From an uncultured Prevotella sp. (GTDB lineage Bacteria > Bacteroidota > Bacteroidia > Bacteroidales > Bacteroidaceae): DNA of 5,025 nucleotides. The notes under the pieces are model-generated. The model was not told the DNA's origin. It ran no database searches and saw only the letters and a program-made list of their open reading frames with translations. This document shows, in pieces, positions 4,955 to 5,025 of this stretch. The position numbers and the translations under genes were made by a program. The stretch covers positions 1 to 5,025 of the forward strand of contig CAJMAO010000096.1 in assembly GCA_905211345.1 (NCBI GenBank), in the 5' to 3' direction. Position 1 is the stretch's first letter. The number at the start of each line of letters is the position of its first letter.

Positions 4955-5025
4955 CTCAATTTACTTAATATAACGTGAGTTCGGTATAAGAAAATCAATG
5001 GAAAAGTTGTGGGAATGGAATATTT

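Noticed and set aside
4998..5025. Possible start of a divergent plus-strand gene (ATG at 4998, then E-K-L-W-E-W-N-I)
   Set aside because: Only eight further codons are visible before the window ends, and no plus-strand TAnnTTTG element precedes it. It cannot be distinguished from chance.

Overview
The window looks like a chromosomal segment of a Bacteroidales bacterium, most likely a Prevotella-like or related gut/oral lineage. Three things support this. The gene families (DUF4199, DUF6048, DUF6452, a Bacteroidetes-type Crp/Fnr protein) are essentially restricted to Bacteroidetes. The one clear promoter is the Bacteroidetes -7 type (TAnnTTTG). The starts lack good Shine-Dalgarno sequences. 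Genus-level assignment is inference.

All six supported genes lie on the minus strand, so transcription runs from the right edge to the left. In order they are: a four-helix DUF4199 membrane protein (4331-4876); a DPM1/GtrB-like family 2 glycosyltransferase with two C-terminal membrane helices (3351-4316); a DUF6452 lipoprotein (2641-3288); a DUF6048 outer-membrane-like protein (2001-2690); an ApbE-type FAD:protein FMN transferase (932-1951); and a Crp/Fnr-family regulator (233-913). Gaps are 14, 62, -50, 49 and 18 bases. The only convincing promoter is at 4947-4954, ahead of the first gene, so the set may be one operon, although a promoter that does not match the consensus could exist before DUF6452 or apbE.

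Functionally this is mainly a cell-envelope set. It holds a polyprenyl-phosphate sugar transferase with a small membrane partner, a lipoprotein/outer-membrane pair of unknown role, and a flavin transferase that acts on extracytoplasmic proteins. A transcription factor ends the set. No flavinylation target (RnfG, NqrC or other FMN-binding domain protein) is in the window.

The left 232 bases hold no gene I can support. They carry a compact cluster of A4GGCC/CCT4 palindromes, two of which are near-identical 17-mers 44 bases apart. This resembles a REP-like interspersed repeat and may also end transcription. The right 149 bases hold the promoter, a 5'-leader hairpin, and AT-rich sequence up to the edge. 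I see no rRNA, tRNA, CRISPR array, insertion sequence or defence system. The window is mostly ordinary, and the repeat cluster and the 50-base gene overlap are its most unusual elements.
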